A DNA stretch of 47,116 nucleotides from Thermocaproicibacter sp041859875 (GTDB lineage Bacteria; Bacillota; Clostridia; Oscillospirales; Acutalibacteraceae), in assembly GCA_041859875.1 (NCBI GenBank), contig JBFLFY010000018.1:1-47116 (forward strand), in the 5' to 3' direction. How positions within the stretch are numbered: the first letter of the stretch is position 1; every line of letters begins with the position of its first letter. Of the stretch, positions 1 through 9,066 are shown in pieces. A model generated the notes under the pieces. It had not been told where the DNA came from and ran no database searches. It worked only from the letters and a program-made list of their open reading frames with translations. Position numbers and translations under genes: made by a program.

Positions 1-230
1 TCTGTTTCAAACTGGGATTCCGGTGTAACCGGGTAGCTTTTCAGGCTTTCCTGCGTCAGCTCCCCCGAAGGTTTTGCGTTTGCCTGTTTGGAAGAAGCCG
101 CAGAACCGGCGGAGGATGTTTTTCCCGCAGAGGACGAGGTCTCGCCCTCTTTTGAACTGCACGCGGCTATTCCGCACACACACAGCAATGCCAATGCCAA
201 TGCCAAAACTCTTGTCTTTCCTTTTTTCAT
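1..230 (-). CDS. Lipoprotein of the Tad pilus locus (C-terminus off window)
   Basis: The minus strand from an ATG at 228-230 opens with MKKGKTRVLALALALLC and a lipobox ending IAAC near residue 21, so this is a lipid-anchored, surface-exposed protein. The mature part starts with a Ser/Ala/Gly/Lys-rich linker and then runs off the window with no stop, so only about 76 residues are seen. A GGAGAAG ribosome binding site lies just upstream. It follows the DUF5702 gene by about 60 bp on the same strand and is probably the distal gene of the Tad cluster. The function is unknown: the visible part is only signal peptide and linker. The open frame was read directly from the bases. Confidence 0.75.
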   Translation of the reverse strand, partial: MKKGKTRVLALALALLCVCGIAACSSKEGETSSSAGKTSSAGSAASSKQANAKPSGELTQESLKSYPVTPESQFET

Positions 231-289
231 CGTTTTCTTCTCCTCTTATTTCATGTTTTGGGTTCTGCCTTTATTATAGAAACCCTGTG

Positions 290-3200
290 TCAGGTATATC
301 CACGAATCATGTCGATGCTGTACGTGCACCAGCCGGTGTCTTTTCTCATTTTATCCACGCCTTGGTCCGAGTAGCGGCCCATAATCGGCAGGTCAAGCAT
401 CAGCGGCTTTACACGCAGGTTATCCGCTTTCAGTTCGAAATACACAATGGATTTTTTCAGGGAATAACTGCTGTCGCTTGTTATAAGCTGCATATTGGCC
501 TGAATAACGTCGCCAAGGCGCAGCAGCATATCCGAATAATGCCCCCCCGTAAGGCCGGACATTAGGAAAAGGGTAATGTAGTCGCTGTAATACAGGCTTA
601 TATCCTTTGGGCCATCGTCAGACGGCTCATTGGGGGAATTGCTTAGAGATGCGTCTTTATCGCCCTGGTTTTTCTGACCGATGCTGCAGAACCATTTTTT
701 ATCCGTCATTTTGAACAGCACCACCGGAAGCCCGACTTTCAGGCGCTGCAGGTCATGTGCCGACTCTATTGTACTCAGCGTAAGAATCAGCACGCATTTT
801 GTCAAAGGAACCGGGACAATACCTTGTGTTGCAATTGCAATCGCACTAGCAATTGAATTGACAACTGTGGCCGTAGGATTTTTACCGTCCGGGTAGAAAT
901 TTTTAAACCCTGAAACAAGGTTCAGCGCTTCCCGTATGGCGAAAATGTTCGTGTAAGCTGCGTTCAGGTTGTCAACACTTTTTTCTTTTCCATAAAGAAT
1001 ATACTCTGCCTCAGCAAGGTAAGCCTGGTTGTTTGCTTTGTTTATCATATGGTTGGTAAGCGATTTGTTTTCCGTCACTTCCACCGGCCTTGCCTTGTCG
1101 TCCGCCCACTGGTCTTTTACGCTTTGGTAGGCGGTCTTATAGTTGGCAAGGGTCAAGTGTGCGCTGGTATTTTTCTCCATGTAAAGCTTGTAGCGCCCCT
1201 CGTTTGCAAAACTGGAGTAGCTGCACATATCCATAATGTACTCGCAAACAAGCCACTGGTTCCGCAGAGTCGTAAGCTTGCCGCCAAGTATGTCGCCGAT
1301 TATATTGGCAAACCCGGTAATGCCATCCCACAGGCCGCATTCTTTTCCTCCGCTCCGGTCTTTGATGTTGCCGCCCATCTCACTTTTGGTGTCATCATCT
1401 GCCGCAGTAGAGGATTTTTTTGCCTCATCCGCCTTTTTCTTGTAATCACTGTTTCGCTTTTTGTTATCATCAAGTTCACTTTGAATTTGCTTAGCATGCT
1501 TGAATTGCTTATTCAAAAGCTCGTAAAGTTTTGGGGTCGAAACCGAAAGCGTCGGGTCATGGTCCCCCGGGCGGGTCTTCGGCGCCGGGCACAAGGTCCG
1601 GCCCTGCGGCTGAATCAGCTTTGAAGCGCACTTTTTGGCATAGTCTGCGTTGTCATGCAGAAGAAGCGTTATTTGGGCATTGTCTATGACCGCTTTTGCG
1701 CAGTCGATTGCCTTCTGGTCCGTGTCGACGGTATAGAAAATCTGCCCGCCGTACTTGAACGCTTCCAAATCTTTAATACGGTCGTCAATCCCCTGCTTAA
1801 TATTAACCAGGCGGCTTTTCAGCTGTGTTACGCTCTCTTTTGTAATTTGTTTGGCAAGCTCCTCGCTCTGCCTTGTTTGCGGGTCTGCTCCCTTTCCGTC
1901 ATACTCGTCATGCTCCTGCTTGCCGTAATCAGTGCCGGCCCCCGCGGCGGCTTTGCCCCAGGCATTGCGCGTGTCAACAAATTTTACAGCATATGCCTGC
2001 AGTTCATCCAGGCTTAGCACCGGGTGTGACTCCCCGTTAAAAGTGACGGAGCCGCCGTTTATAACCGTGTTAAGCTCATCGCTGCAACGGATGTAGTCAT
2101 CATGCAGACCCTTAAAATCACTGGACACTTTTTTCATGAACTGGCTTAAAGTCACTTCCTTATTGCCCATATATTTGCTATTGAATGTAATGGAGCGGCT
2201 CTTTACCTTCGGCACCCATTCCTTGGCTACCGGCGCATACGCTTTCGCCAGCTGGACATAATTACTAACCATTTCATGGTGAGTAATCCATTCATGCTTT
2301 GGCGGCACATTCCCGGTAGGGTTGTCGGAAAGCATATAAGTGCTCAGGCCTCTTATGGCGCCGAGAGCCGAACGGACGTCGTTGCTGGCTTTTGAAACGG
2401 CCTTACTGTCGTTGCTGGATGAAACGATGTGGCATTTTTGAGCCGCGCTCAGATTGCTGAAGCAATCGTCCAGGTGAGCCGCTGTTCCGCGAAGGTTTTC
2501 AAGCTTCTTCGATATGGTTTCCTGCATTTTTTCACAGTTCTGCACCATGTTGTGGCCAGTTTTGCTCCCCCACTCGTTCACAGAAAGACCGGCACTGTTT
2601 GCGGCATTCACGATGTCCCGGGCCTCCACTTGAATGGAGTCAATGGATTGTCTTACGTCATCGATGTAACCCTGCACCGTGGAAACGTCAATTTCATAAC
2701 CTTCGCCTTTTTTAGCGCTTGGGCTTCCAACATCTTCCGGCTTTTTGTCATCTTTCAGGGCAAGTTTCACACGCTGAAGCTGCTGCAGCTTATCTGTATT
2801 GGCGTAATACTGTACAATAAGATTTGTGGCATCCTCATATTCATTTTTCATCAGCATTTCCATATTCTGTGCAAGCCTTGTGTACTGGTCATAAGACGGT
2901 GTCGTATAGTTCCATACCTTAGTTTTCTGCTGGTCGTCGTCATATGTTTTTGTCGCAAGGTAGGTGTAAAACGCATTTTCCAGCAAATCGCCTTCCGCCT
3001 GCGCATATGCCTGCTTTGTTTTTACAACCGGCTCGTCTTTGCTTTGCTCATCCAGGACTTTCTTTATTTTTCCGAAGCGGTTGATAAATTTATCCACTGC
3101 ATTCACCGGGCCGCGGTACTTCATAAACGACACAACCTGATTTTCAATTAACGCCGCGTTGCTGCCAAGAGCACCGTTCGTTGCCGGGCCGATTTTAACC

Positions 3201-3586
3201 GAATTGTCGGCTACCGAGGTCTTCAGAAAATCAGCGGGGCTGCCGCTTGAATGAAGCGAATTTAAGTAGCCGATAAACAGGTCGTTCTGTTCTTTGGAAA
3301 CCCCGGCCTGCGTCAGCATTTCAGTAAAGTAATCCTGGCTTTTTTTGTAAAAATCGTCCATAGACTGGCAGGAAGCCATAAGCCCATAATATTCCTGAAG
3401 ATTTTTGTCGAAGTGCGCCATAAGGGAATTCATGGAAAGGTCCGCCGCCGATTTGGCTTCCGCTTTACTGAGCTGAACCCTGCTGATGTCCCCAAACACG
3501 CTGGCAAAAACGAGGCACGGCACCAGGATAATTGTCAGGAACACGGTAACGGAGCCGCGGCTGCCTTTGCTTTTTCTGCGCTGCAT
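290..3586 (-). CDS. DUF5702-type large pilus-locus protein
   Basis: This is a 1098-residue protein. Its N-terminus is basic (QRRKSKGSRGS) and is followed by one hydrophobic segment at about residues 12-32 (VTVFLTIILVPCLVFASVF). Then comes a stretch typical of TadE/TadG-like pseudopilins, with SKAEAKSAADLSMNSLMA near 40-55. The rest is long, polar, Lys/Asp-rich and probably helical. The N-terminal pattern fits the DUF5702 family found next to Tad genes in Clostridia. It is expected to be anchored in the membrane by its N-terminus with the bulk outside, as a minor pilin-like or assembly-associated protein; this role is inferred from context. The ATG at 3586 follows a GGGGGTG site and lies 15 bp after the tadE stop. 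No enzyme motif is visible. Confidence 0.75.
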   Translation of the reverse strand: MQRRKSKGSRGSVTVFLTIILVPCLVFASVFGDISRVQLSKAEAKSAADLSMNSLMAHFDKNLQEYYGLMASCQSMDDFYKKSQDYFTEMLTQAGVSKEQNDLFIGYLNSLHSSGSPADFLKTSVADNSVKIGPATNGALGSNAALIENQVVSFMKYRGPVNAVDKFINRFGKIKKVLDEQSKDEPVVKTKQAYAQAEGDLLENAFYTYLATKTYDDDQQKTKVWNYTTPSYDQYTRLAQNMEMLMKNEYEDATNLIVQYYANTDKLQQLQRVKLALKDDKKPEDVGSPSAKKGEGYEIDVSTVQGYIDDVRQSIDSIQVEARDIVNAANSAGLSVNEWGSKTGHNMVQNCEKMQETISKKLENLRGTAAHLDDCFSNLSAAQKCHIVSSSNDSKAVSKASNDVRSALGAIRGLSTYMLSDNPTGNVPPKHEWITHHEMVSNYVQLAKAYAPVAKEWVPKVKSRSITFNSKYMGNKEVTLSQFMKKVSSDFKGLHDDYIRCSDELNTVINGGSVTFNGESHPVLSLDELQAYAVKFVDTRNAWGKAAAGAGTDYGKQEHDEYDGKGADPQTRQSEELAKQITKESVTQLKSRLVNIKQGIDDRIKDLEAFKYGGQIFYTVDTDQKAIDCAKAVIDNAQITLLLHDNADYAKKCASKLIQPQGRTLCPAPKTRPGDHDPTLSVSTPKLYELLNKQFKHAKQIQSELDDNKKRNSDYKKKADEAKKSSTAADDDTKSEMGGNIKDRSGGKECGLWDGITGFANIIGDILGGKLTTLRNQWLVCEYIMDMCSYSSFANEGRYKLYMEKNTSAHLTLANYKTAYQSVKDQWADDKARPVEVTENKSLTNHMINKANNQAYLAEAEYILYGKEKSVDNLNAAYTNIFAIREALNLVSGFKNFYPDGKNPTATVVNSIASAIAIATQGIVPVPLTKCVLILTLSTIESAHDLQRLKVGLPVVLFKMTDKKWFCSIGQKNQGDKDASLSNSPNEPSDDGPKDISLYYSDYITLFLMSGLTGGHYSDMLLRLGDVIQANMQLITSDSSYSLKKSIVYFELKADNLRVKPLMLDLPIMGRYSDQGVDKMRKDTGWCTYSIDMIRGYT

Positions 3587-3601
3587 TTTTTTGCACCCCC
3601 T

Positions 3602-4276
3602 TTAGTTGGTGAACGTACCGATTTTATCCATCATCTTATCTATTTGGTCTTCGGCTTTCACTACTTTTCCCCCGATTTTGCTGCGCATAACAATGTTTTG
3701 AACCATATGGACATTCCGTACAAATTCAGGGCTGTCGCCTACAGGTTCCACCGCATGCACAGAGTACCGGAATTTAAGATTGTTGTTTGTGAAAAGCAGT
3801 TTCAGCGGAAGCTCTATGTCATAATCGCACTGGACTTCAAGGGTCGAGATAATCGCTTTTTGGTTGTACTGAACGGTGACGTCGGCATTACTCGGCTCCA
3901 TCCTGCGGAATATAATGGGAGCAAGGTTCTGAACTTTACTTTTCAGTTTTATCTGCTGCTGGGCGGCAAGGTCTTCTATGTTGCCCGCATGCGCCAGCGC
4001 AAAGCAGTACCGGTAAGGCTTTAGGTCTACACTGCCCGGGGCAGTAGGAACCGCATGGTTTTTTTCAACCTCCGGCAGCATCGGGTTTTCGCAGTCTGCC
4101 GCACCGTCAATGGCAGCCTCCATTACAGCACGTTCCACCCGGCTGTTCTGGTAATAAACATTGCCTGCCATCAGCATGGCAAAAAGGATGATGAACATGA
4201 TTGGGAACACAAACGCAGCCTCAAGGATCAAAACTGCGCCGCGCTCGCCGTCCTGCCGCTTTTTTTTGCTGGACAT
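3602..4276 (-). CDS. TadE-like pseudopilin
   Basis: The predicted protein has 224 residues. The signature RGAVLILEAAFVFPIMFII near the N-terminus is the TadE-family pattern: a basic leader, then a Glu placed just inside a single hydrophobic helix. This resembles a class III pilin signal processed by the TadV/CpaA prepilin peptidase. The remainder is an extracytoplasmic alpha/beta domain. An upstream in-frame GTG exists at 4285, but the ATG at 4276 is preferred because GGGTGA sits 5 bp before it. It lies between the flp pilin and the DUF5702 gene and is probably a minor pilin needed for fibre assembly or adhesion. The family call rests on the N-terminal motif and on neighbours. Confidence 0.82.
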   Translation of the reverse strand: MSSKKKRQDGERGAVLILEAAFVFPIMFIILFAMLMAGNVYYQNSRVERAVMEAAIDGAADCENPMLPEVEKNHAVPTAPGSVDLKPYRYCFALAHAGNIEDLAAQQQIKLKSKVQNLAPIIFRRMEPSNADVTVQYNQKAIISTLEVQCDYDIELPLKLLFTNNNLKFRYSVHAVEPVGDSPEFVRNVHMVQNIVMRSKIGGKVVKAEDQIDKMMDKIGTFTN

Positions 4277-4343
4277 AATTTTCACCCGGTTTCACTTAAA
4301 ATATTTTTATTGAAAAGGTTTTTTCAAACCTGTTTTTTTCAGC

Positions 4344-4372
4344 CCGTATGCCTTGCTCGAAAAGGCATACGG
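4344..4372 (-). other. Perfect hairpin 3' of the flp pilin gene, without U-tract
   Basis: CCGTATGCCTT (4344-4354) and AAGGCATACGG (4362-4372) form a perfect 11-bp stem with a 7-nt loop, starting 12 bp after the flp stop codon. On the minus strand no T-run follows the stem, so it is not a classical terminator. Such hairpins often protect the 3' end of an abundant upstream message, which would fit a major pilin needing more product than its neighbours. That function is inferred. Confidence 0.6.
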
Positions 4373-4383
4373 ATGCGGACGCT

Positions 4384-4608
4384 TTAGGCAACTGCGTTTG
4401 TTGCACTTTTGTTAATACTATTAAACAATGTAGTCAGCAAATCTCCGACCTGTTTTCTGAAAATAACGGCCAATGCTACTGCTATGCCAATTAAGACAAC
4501 CATGGAAACGATGTTAACGTCGCCGGATTCGTCCCTCATGAACCCTGATGCCCAGCAGTAGGCTTTGATGTACATTCTGTCGAGCAAATTGGTCATTTTT
4601 GCCAGCAT
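4384..4608 (-). CDS. flp: Flp/Fap-type IVb pilin subunit
   Basis: This 74-residue protein has a cytoplasmic leader followed by one long hydrophobic helix (VNIVSMVVLIGIAVALAVIF, about residues 31-50) and a short polar tail ending SATNAVA. The size, the Gly-Asp just before the helix (ESGDVNI) and the position between tadC and tadE identify the structural Flp pilin of a Tad system. Cleavage by a prepilin peptidase would fall near the helix start; no peptidase gene is in this window. An AAAGGAGG site lies well placed before the ATG at 4608. A strong hairpin follows the gene. Confidence 0.85.
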   Translation of the reverse strand: MLAKMTNLLDRMYIKAYCWASGFMRDESGDVNIVSMVVLIGIAVALAVIFRKQVGDLLTTLFNSINKSATNAVA

Positions 4609-4649
4609 GGTATGTTCCTCCTTTCAAAATTTTTTTATATCAACAATCG

Positions 4650-5528
4650 TCACGCACCCAAGTTCGAAAAAATTGGGATGATGACCATTATTAATATCCC
4701 AATAAAGGTAATGCAGATTGGAATGATTAATTTCCCGTTTGCCAGTTCGCCCTGCCTTTTTATAGCCTGCTTTTTAGCCTCCCAGACTTCTTTGCTTTGC
4801 TGAATCAGCATATCGGAAAGGGCTTTATTTCCTTTTGTAAGGCTCTGGACGATGACAGACGCAAACTTTTTGCTTTCCGGAATCATACAGCGCTGCCCAA
4901 AAGAAGCAAGTGCCTCCTGCTCTGACACACCGTTGCTCATCGCCGCCGCACTGCGGCGCATTTCCTGATAAATCAGCCCATCGCCTGTTTTGGCAATACT
5001 TGCCCACGCTTCGCGCAGAACCATTCCCGCATTGACAAGCAGCGCCAGTTGGGAAACCATTTCCGTAAAATCCGAAAGCATGGCGGCGGAACGCTTTTTC
5101 ACTTTGTTGGCTGTTGTATAGACACCATAGTAAAAATATGCTCCTGCAGCCAGGCAAATGGTAAGGAAGAACAAGCCCATACCCCCGCCCATACAGTAAA
5201 GCGGCGCTGCGAAAGCAGCTACAGTAAGCACCATGGTAAACCTTTGCGCATAGCTCACACGGAGGTAATACTCGGCATATTTATTTTCATAAATCGATTC
5301 AAGGCATTTCCGAAGTTTTTGGTCCGCATTCCTTTTAAACGAAATTTTCAGGGCGAGCGTTACTGCATAGCCGACAAAGTATACTTCTTTTAAGGGGAAA
5401 TCCTTTTCATCAAGCGGTTCAAACAGCGACGCATATTTTCTGCCCTGAGCATAGAAGCACAGCCAAACGCACCAGGCAAAAGCGCCAAACAGCAGAACAG
5501 CCATATCGGCTGAAGTTAAATACTGCAA
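4650..5528 (-). CDS. tadC: Tad secretion platform protein TadC (GspF/T2SSF family)
   Basis: The frame encodes about 292 residues with hydrophobic helices near the N-terminus, a pair around 100-145 and one at the C-terminus (LIIPICITFIGILIMVIIPIF). A soluble helical T2SSF domain (MLSDFTEMVSQLALLVNAGM) lies between them. This is the usual layout of TadC, the inner-membrane platform that couples the TadA motor to pilus assembly. The frame also opens at a GTG at 5546 that overlaps the tadB stop, but AGGAGG lies downstream of that codon and 8 bp before a TTG at 5528, so 5528 is the better start. It is translationally close to tadB and precedes flp. Confidence 0.85.
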   Translation of the reverse strand: MQYLTSADMAVLLFGAFAWCVWLCFYAQGRKYASLFEPLDEKDFPLKEVYFVGYAVTLALKISFKRNADQKLRKCLESIYENKYAEYYLRVSYAQRFTMVLTVAAFAAPLYCMGGGMGLFFLTICLAAGAYFYYGVYTTANKVKKRSAAMLSDFTEMVSQLALLVNAGMVLREAWASIAKTGDGLIYQEMRRSAAAMSNGVSEQEALASFGQRCMIPESKKFASVIVQSLTKGNKALSDMLIQQSKEVWEAKKQAIKRQGELANGKLIIPICITFIGILIMVIIPIFSNLGA

Positions 5529-5542
5529 TGCAATTTCCTCCT

Positions 5543-6400
5543 TCACACTTTAATGTTCAGAATTGATTTGCCGATGAAATAGGAAACGGCAAATAAGACG
5601 ATGGCTATGGTTGTAGCGGCAATTCCAGCGGGTGTGACAAAATTTGCAGCGAATTCAGAACTGATTAACTTAATCATGGCAATTAAAATAATTGGCATGG
5701 CAAGCATCATGTACAGTTCAGACCTGCTGCCGGTTACCGCTGTTGTGATGTCATTGCTTATTTCCATTTTTCCGCTTAGTATTTCATAGGTATTCCGGAT
5801 GGTGTCATTAATATTTCCGCCTTTTCGGTAGCACACTTTGAAAACATTCGCAAAGTTCTCAATATCGACGCATCCGCTTCTTTTTCCCAAATCTTCAAGT
5901 AAATCTTCAACATTGATTCCGTTTGCAATTCCGTCGTTAATGATTTTCAGCTCGTTAATGATGTCCGCCGTTTCTTCATACTGCGTTTTTAAATCAACAT
6001 AAACCGTTAGAAAAGAATCCGAAACATTTTTGCCGCTGCATAAAGATGTAGAAAACGCCTGAAGCATATCGCGGAACTGCGTTTTCAGCGTTTTTTGCCG
6101 CTTTTCTATAATCTGTTTTCTGCGCAGTGGCAGGAACAGTACGCCAGCTATGGTTCCCACGGTAACCGAAACAACCGCATTCAGAATATAGGTTGCGGTG
6201 GTTGGGCGGCCAAACTCATCGGTTCCTATTCCACCGTAAAACAGGTAACCAACGGCAGCCCCCACAGCAAACGCGAGAAGAAAATAGCCGATTTTTTCAG
6301 CAAATGACAAATAATACACTTGATAGTTCAGGGCCGGCTGGTTCGTAGCCGACTTGTAATACTGCGGTTCCGGAGGAGTTTTTACTTTCTTCTGTTTCAT
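5543..6400 (-). CDS. tadB: Tad secretion platform protein TadB (GspF/T2SSF family)
   Basis: The protein has about 285 residues with two hydrophobic segments at about 40-105, a cytoplasmic T2SSF domain containing FRDMLQAFSTSLCSGKNVSD, and two C-terminal membrane helices (LYMMLAMPIILIAMI and TTIAIVLFAVSYFI). TadB and TadC together form the membrane platform of the pilus machine. An ATG at 6412 overlaps the tadA stop codon (ATGA), but the ATG at 6400 has a GAGG site 6 bp upstream and was preferred. The tight overlaps indicate translational coupling with tadA. Confidence 0.85.
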   Translation of the reverse strand: MKQKKVKTPPEPQYYKSATNQPALNYQVYYLSFAEKIGYFLLAFAVGAAVGYLFYGGIGTDEFGRPTTATYILNAVVSVTVGTIAGVLFLPLRRKQIIEKRQKTLKTQFRDMLQAFSTSLCSGKNVSDSFLTVYVDLKTQYEETADIINELKIINDGIANGINVEDLLEDLGKRSGCVDIENFANVFKVCYRKGGNINDTIRNTYEILSGKMEISNDITTAVTGSRSELYMMLAMPIILIAMIKLISSEFAANFVTPAGIAATTIAIVLFAVSYFIGKSILNIKV

Positions 6401-6408
6401 AATCCGCC

Positions 6409-7650
6409 TCATATTTCAGTCCCGCACCCGGCCATTTGAAGTTTGCTGACATTCTGCATCTTATTTTGAGTCCGTTTCAAGATGCCGCTTACATGCTCCA
6501 GGGTGCTGTTTTTGTCTTCTTCAAACTTATACAAAGGGTTCAGTTCAATATCTCCTTGCCTGTCTATTCCAAGCACTTCTGTAATTTCCAGTGTTTTTCT
6601 GGTATGGTCACGCATTCTTCCCAGGTGAATAATAATATCGACCGCGCTGGAAATCTGCTGTCGGATCGCCTGCAGCGGCATATTCTGCGTACCCTGCAGC
6701 ACCATGGTTTCAAGCCGGCTCAGCATATCTCGTGTGGAATTTGCATGGCCGGTTGAAAGGGATCCGTCATGGCCTGTATTCATTGCCTGCAGCATATCCA
6801 ATGCTTCGCCGCCGCGGACTTCTCCGACAATAATGCGGTCTGGTCTCATTCGAAGGCTGCTTTTAATTAAGTCCCTGATTGTTATTTCACCTGCACCGGA
6901 AGAATTCGCATTGCGCGATTCCAAACTGACAAGGTTGTCCACACCTTCAATCTGCAGTTCAGCTGAATCTTCAATGGTAATGATTCGCTCGTCTTTTGGT
7001 ATAAAGTTGGACAAAGCATTCAGAAAGGTCGTTTTTCCGGAACCGGTGCCTCCAGAAATAAAAATGTTGTATTTTGCCCGAACCAAGAGTTTTAGCACCT
7101 CTGCAACCGGATCAGTCAGGGAACCGTATTCAATCAACTTTTGAATGGTCATTGGCTCCTTTGAAAACTTTCGAATGGTTATGATAGGCCCGCGCAGAGA
7201 GATTGGGGGTAAAACAACATTGACACGGGAACCATTCGGGAGGCGTGTGTCTACAATCGGGCTTGCCTGGTTTACTTCGCGCCCGGCCAGGCTCACAATG
7301 CGCTGCACCACATCTTCCAGGCGGCGTTCACTTTCAAATTTGGTTTCCAGCTTATGTACACGGCCCTTCTGCTCAATAAAGATGTTATCCGGCCCATTAA
7401 TCATAATTTCGGTTATGGTGTCGTCTTCCATAATCGTGTCCAATATGCCGAAGCCACGGATTGAAGAGAATATTTGGTTGGCAATTTGGACGCGCTGGTC
7501 AATGGGGATATATCTGCCTTCTGTACGCTTTGCCGTTAAGTCTTCAATTTGCGAACTTAATTCATCGTCGGATAATTTGCTCAGCGGAAAATTTTCGAGG
7601 ACATACTTACGCAGTTCTTGCACTGTGCTGCTTAGTTCTTCCTGTGTCAT
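6409..7650 (-). CDS. tadA: Tad/CpaF-type secretion ATPase
   Basis: This 413-residue CpaF/VirB11-family hexameric ATPase powers pilus assembly on the cytoplasmic face of the membrane. Visible motifs are Walker A GGTGSGKTT at 200-208, an Asp box IEDSAEL at 226-232, Walker B IIVGEVRGGEA at 273-283, and a His box TGHDGSLSTGHANS at 292-305. The N-terminal part (residues 1-150) is the usual CpaF N-domain. The length is normal. The start ATG overlaps the tadZ stop (ATGA), so the two genes are translationally coupled. All key catalytic residues are present. Confidence 0.95.
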   Translation of the reverse strand: MTQEELSSTVQELRKYVLENFPLSKLSDDELSSQIEDLTAKRTEGRYIPIDQRVQIANQIFSSIRGFGILDTIMEDDTITEIMINGPDNIFIEQKGRVHKLETKFESERRLEDVVQRIVSLAGREVNQASPIVDTRLPNGSRVNVVLPPISLRGPIITIRKFSKEPMTIQKLIEYGSLTDPVAEVLKLLVRAKYNIFISGGTGSGKTTFLNALSNFIPKDERIITIEDSAELQIEGVDNLVSLESRNANSSGAGEITIRDLIKSSLRMRPDRIIVGEVRGGEALDMLQAMNTGHDGSLSTGHANSTRDMLSRLETMVLQGTQNMPLQAIRQQISSAVDIIIHLGRMRDHTRKTLEITEVLGIDRQGDIELNPLYKFEEDKNSTLEHVSGILKRTQNKMQNVSKLQMAGCGTEI

Positions 7651-8732
7651 AATGATTCGCCTGCCCGTGCTGAATCAAGAAGGCCTGAAAATATGTTCTG
7701 ACCGACAATCTGCTGCATAATTTGCTTCGGAGAACCGCCTTCATATTTCATAATGACTGCGTCAACCGGCACATTGTGGTCAAGCTGCAACTGTGCACTG
7801 GTTCTTCCAAATCGGTTGTAAAGCAACCGGATCTGTGAAGACATCCGCCTTTCCGCATGCTCATCTTCCAGCTGAACTGCCTGAAGGGTACGTTTTAGCT
7901 TTAAGTTTGCAATTTCCGTGCCATCGCATACAAAATAAGTAATATCTGACCTTGCCAGAATCGCACTTTGCTTTTTGCTCAGTACATCATCAGTATCAAG
8001 TACAATATATTCAAAAGAACCCACATTCATGACTGCCGCAAGGAAGTCGCTCATATTGCTGTCTGTCATGTCCCTTGCGTCAAGCGTAACGGCGAATGGC
8101 TGGTAAAAGCACACGCCGCTGGAATCCGTGCGAATCATGCTTTCAAGTTTCAAAGATAAGTTTGACCGATTGCTTTTAATAGCATACAGGGCATCGGAGA
8201 GTGTAAACGTGCCTTCTCCGCTGAAAAAAGGTTCTAAAACGCCATTTTCCTCTAGGTCAAGATACAAGACCTTTTTCCCAGCACCTGCCAGTGAAGCAGC
8301 ACAGGCTGCGGCTGCCGTTGTCGTTCCAACACCTCCCGAAGCGCCCATAAAGGAAACTACGAAACAGCCTTCCGAGTGGACTTTGTAAGAGGCATCCGTA
8401 TTCAGTTCCGCATAGATGTTCAGTATTTCTTTATAAATAAGCTCCGCCTTTTGGTACTTGCACAAAGCGCGCACTCCACGGATAGATTCAACATCCTGAG
8501 TTTCAGAAAAATAAATTAATTGGGTGGATTTTGGCGTATGAAAATCTTCCGGCACAAGTTTTGGGGAAGCAAGAAGGATGTCAATACGCGTCTTATTCAT
8601 ATGCTTTTTTAAGGATTCAAGAGAAGTAAAAGAAAAAATTTCAAGCTTGTCGGGGTAATAAGCATTCATATAATTTGTAAGATGGGACGTATAGCGCAGA
8701 TCGTCATCTAATAGACCAAGCCGTATTTTCAT
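7647..8732 (-). CDS. tadZ: TadZ/CpaE-like pilus localisation ATPase
   Basis: The protein has 361 residues: an N-terminal receiver-like domain (about 1-110) and a MinD/ParA-type domain (about 122-350). The P-loop is GASGGVGTTTAAA at about 130-142; the usual ParA second lysine position is Thr, a deviation also known in TadZ/CpaE proteins, which direct the pilus machine to the cell pole. The N-terminal domain starts IRLGLLDDD but is not a clear phosphoreceiver. It is the first gene of the tad operon, with AAGGAAGAG before the ATG, and is preceded by a long leader region and the LytTR gene. Confidence 0.85.
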   Translation of the reverse strand: MKIRLGLLDDDLRYTSHLTNYMNAYYPDKLEIFSFTSLESLKKHMNKTRIDILLASPKLVPEDFHTPKSTQLIYFSETQDVESIRGVRALCKYQKAELIYKEILNIYAELNTDASYKVHSEGCFVVSFMGASGGVGTTTAAAACAASLAGAGKKVLYLDLEENGVLEPFFSGEGTFTLSDALYAIKSNRSNLSLKLESMIRTDSSGVCFYQPFAVTLDARDMTDSNMSDFLAAVMNVGSFEYIVLDTDDVLSKKQSAILARSDITYFVCDGTEIANLKLKRTLQAVQLEDEHAERRMSSQIRLLYNRFGRTSAQLQLDHNVPVDAVIMKYEGGSPKQIMQQIVGQNIFSGLLDSARAGESL

Positions 8733-9066
8733 AAGGCACTCTTCCTTTATATAAAAATCATTTCCACTTGTGTAATTTGATCCTTTTGTTTCGAGGTCTG
8801 TAAAACAACATACACCGCGAAATATCTTTTCTCGTTTTTAACGAAGTATTTTCAGCACATACATTTTCGCCTTTTTTAGGCATATCCCCTTGTAATAAGA
8901 TTTAAATTTGCAATATATTTCCATTAAACGCATCATATCATGTTTATGGCTTATTTGCATTATTGGTTTCCAAAATAGCAACTTGCATGGAATAATCAGT
9001 ATATTATTACCATTATATGTAATTCAGTGAGCATACTTCACCTCAGCAATACAGGTTTTATGGGGT
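8733..9066 (-). other. Long non-coding leader upstream of the tad operon
   Basis: This A+T-rich stretch of 334 bp separates the LytTR gene from tadZ on the same strand. A TATAAT-like -10 hexamer lies at 9012-9017 (minus strand) without a convincing -35, as expected for an activator-dependent promoter. Two small inverted repeats (TCGTT/AACGA near 8831-8845 and GCCT/AGGC near 8869-8882) lie in the leader. A 41-codon frame at 8758-8883 is present but its spacing to AAGGGG is too short to trust. LytTR-protein sites might be expected here, but I could not assign a clear tandem pair. Confidence 0.4.

Noticed and set aside
2429..3151. A 240-codon plus-strand frame opposite the DUF5702 gene
   Set aside because: It is a shadow of the minus-strand gene, which has a good start, membrane helix and operon context.
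8758..8883. A 41-codon minus-strand frame (MPKKGENVCAENTSLK...) upstream of tadZ
   Set aside because: The AAGGGG is only 2 bp from its ATG, the product has no recognisable feature, and it lies in A+T-rich leader sequence.
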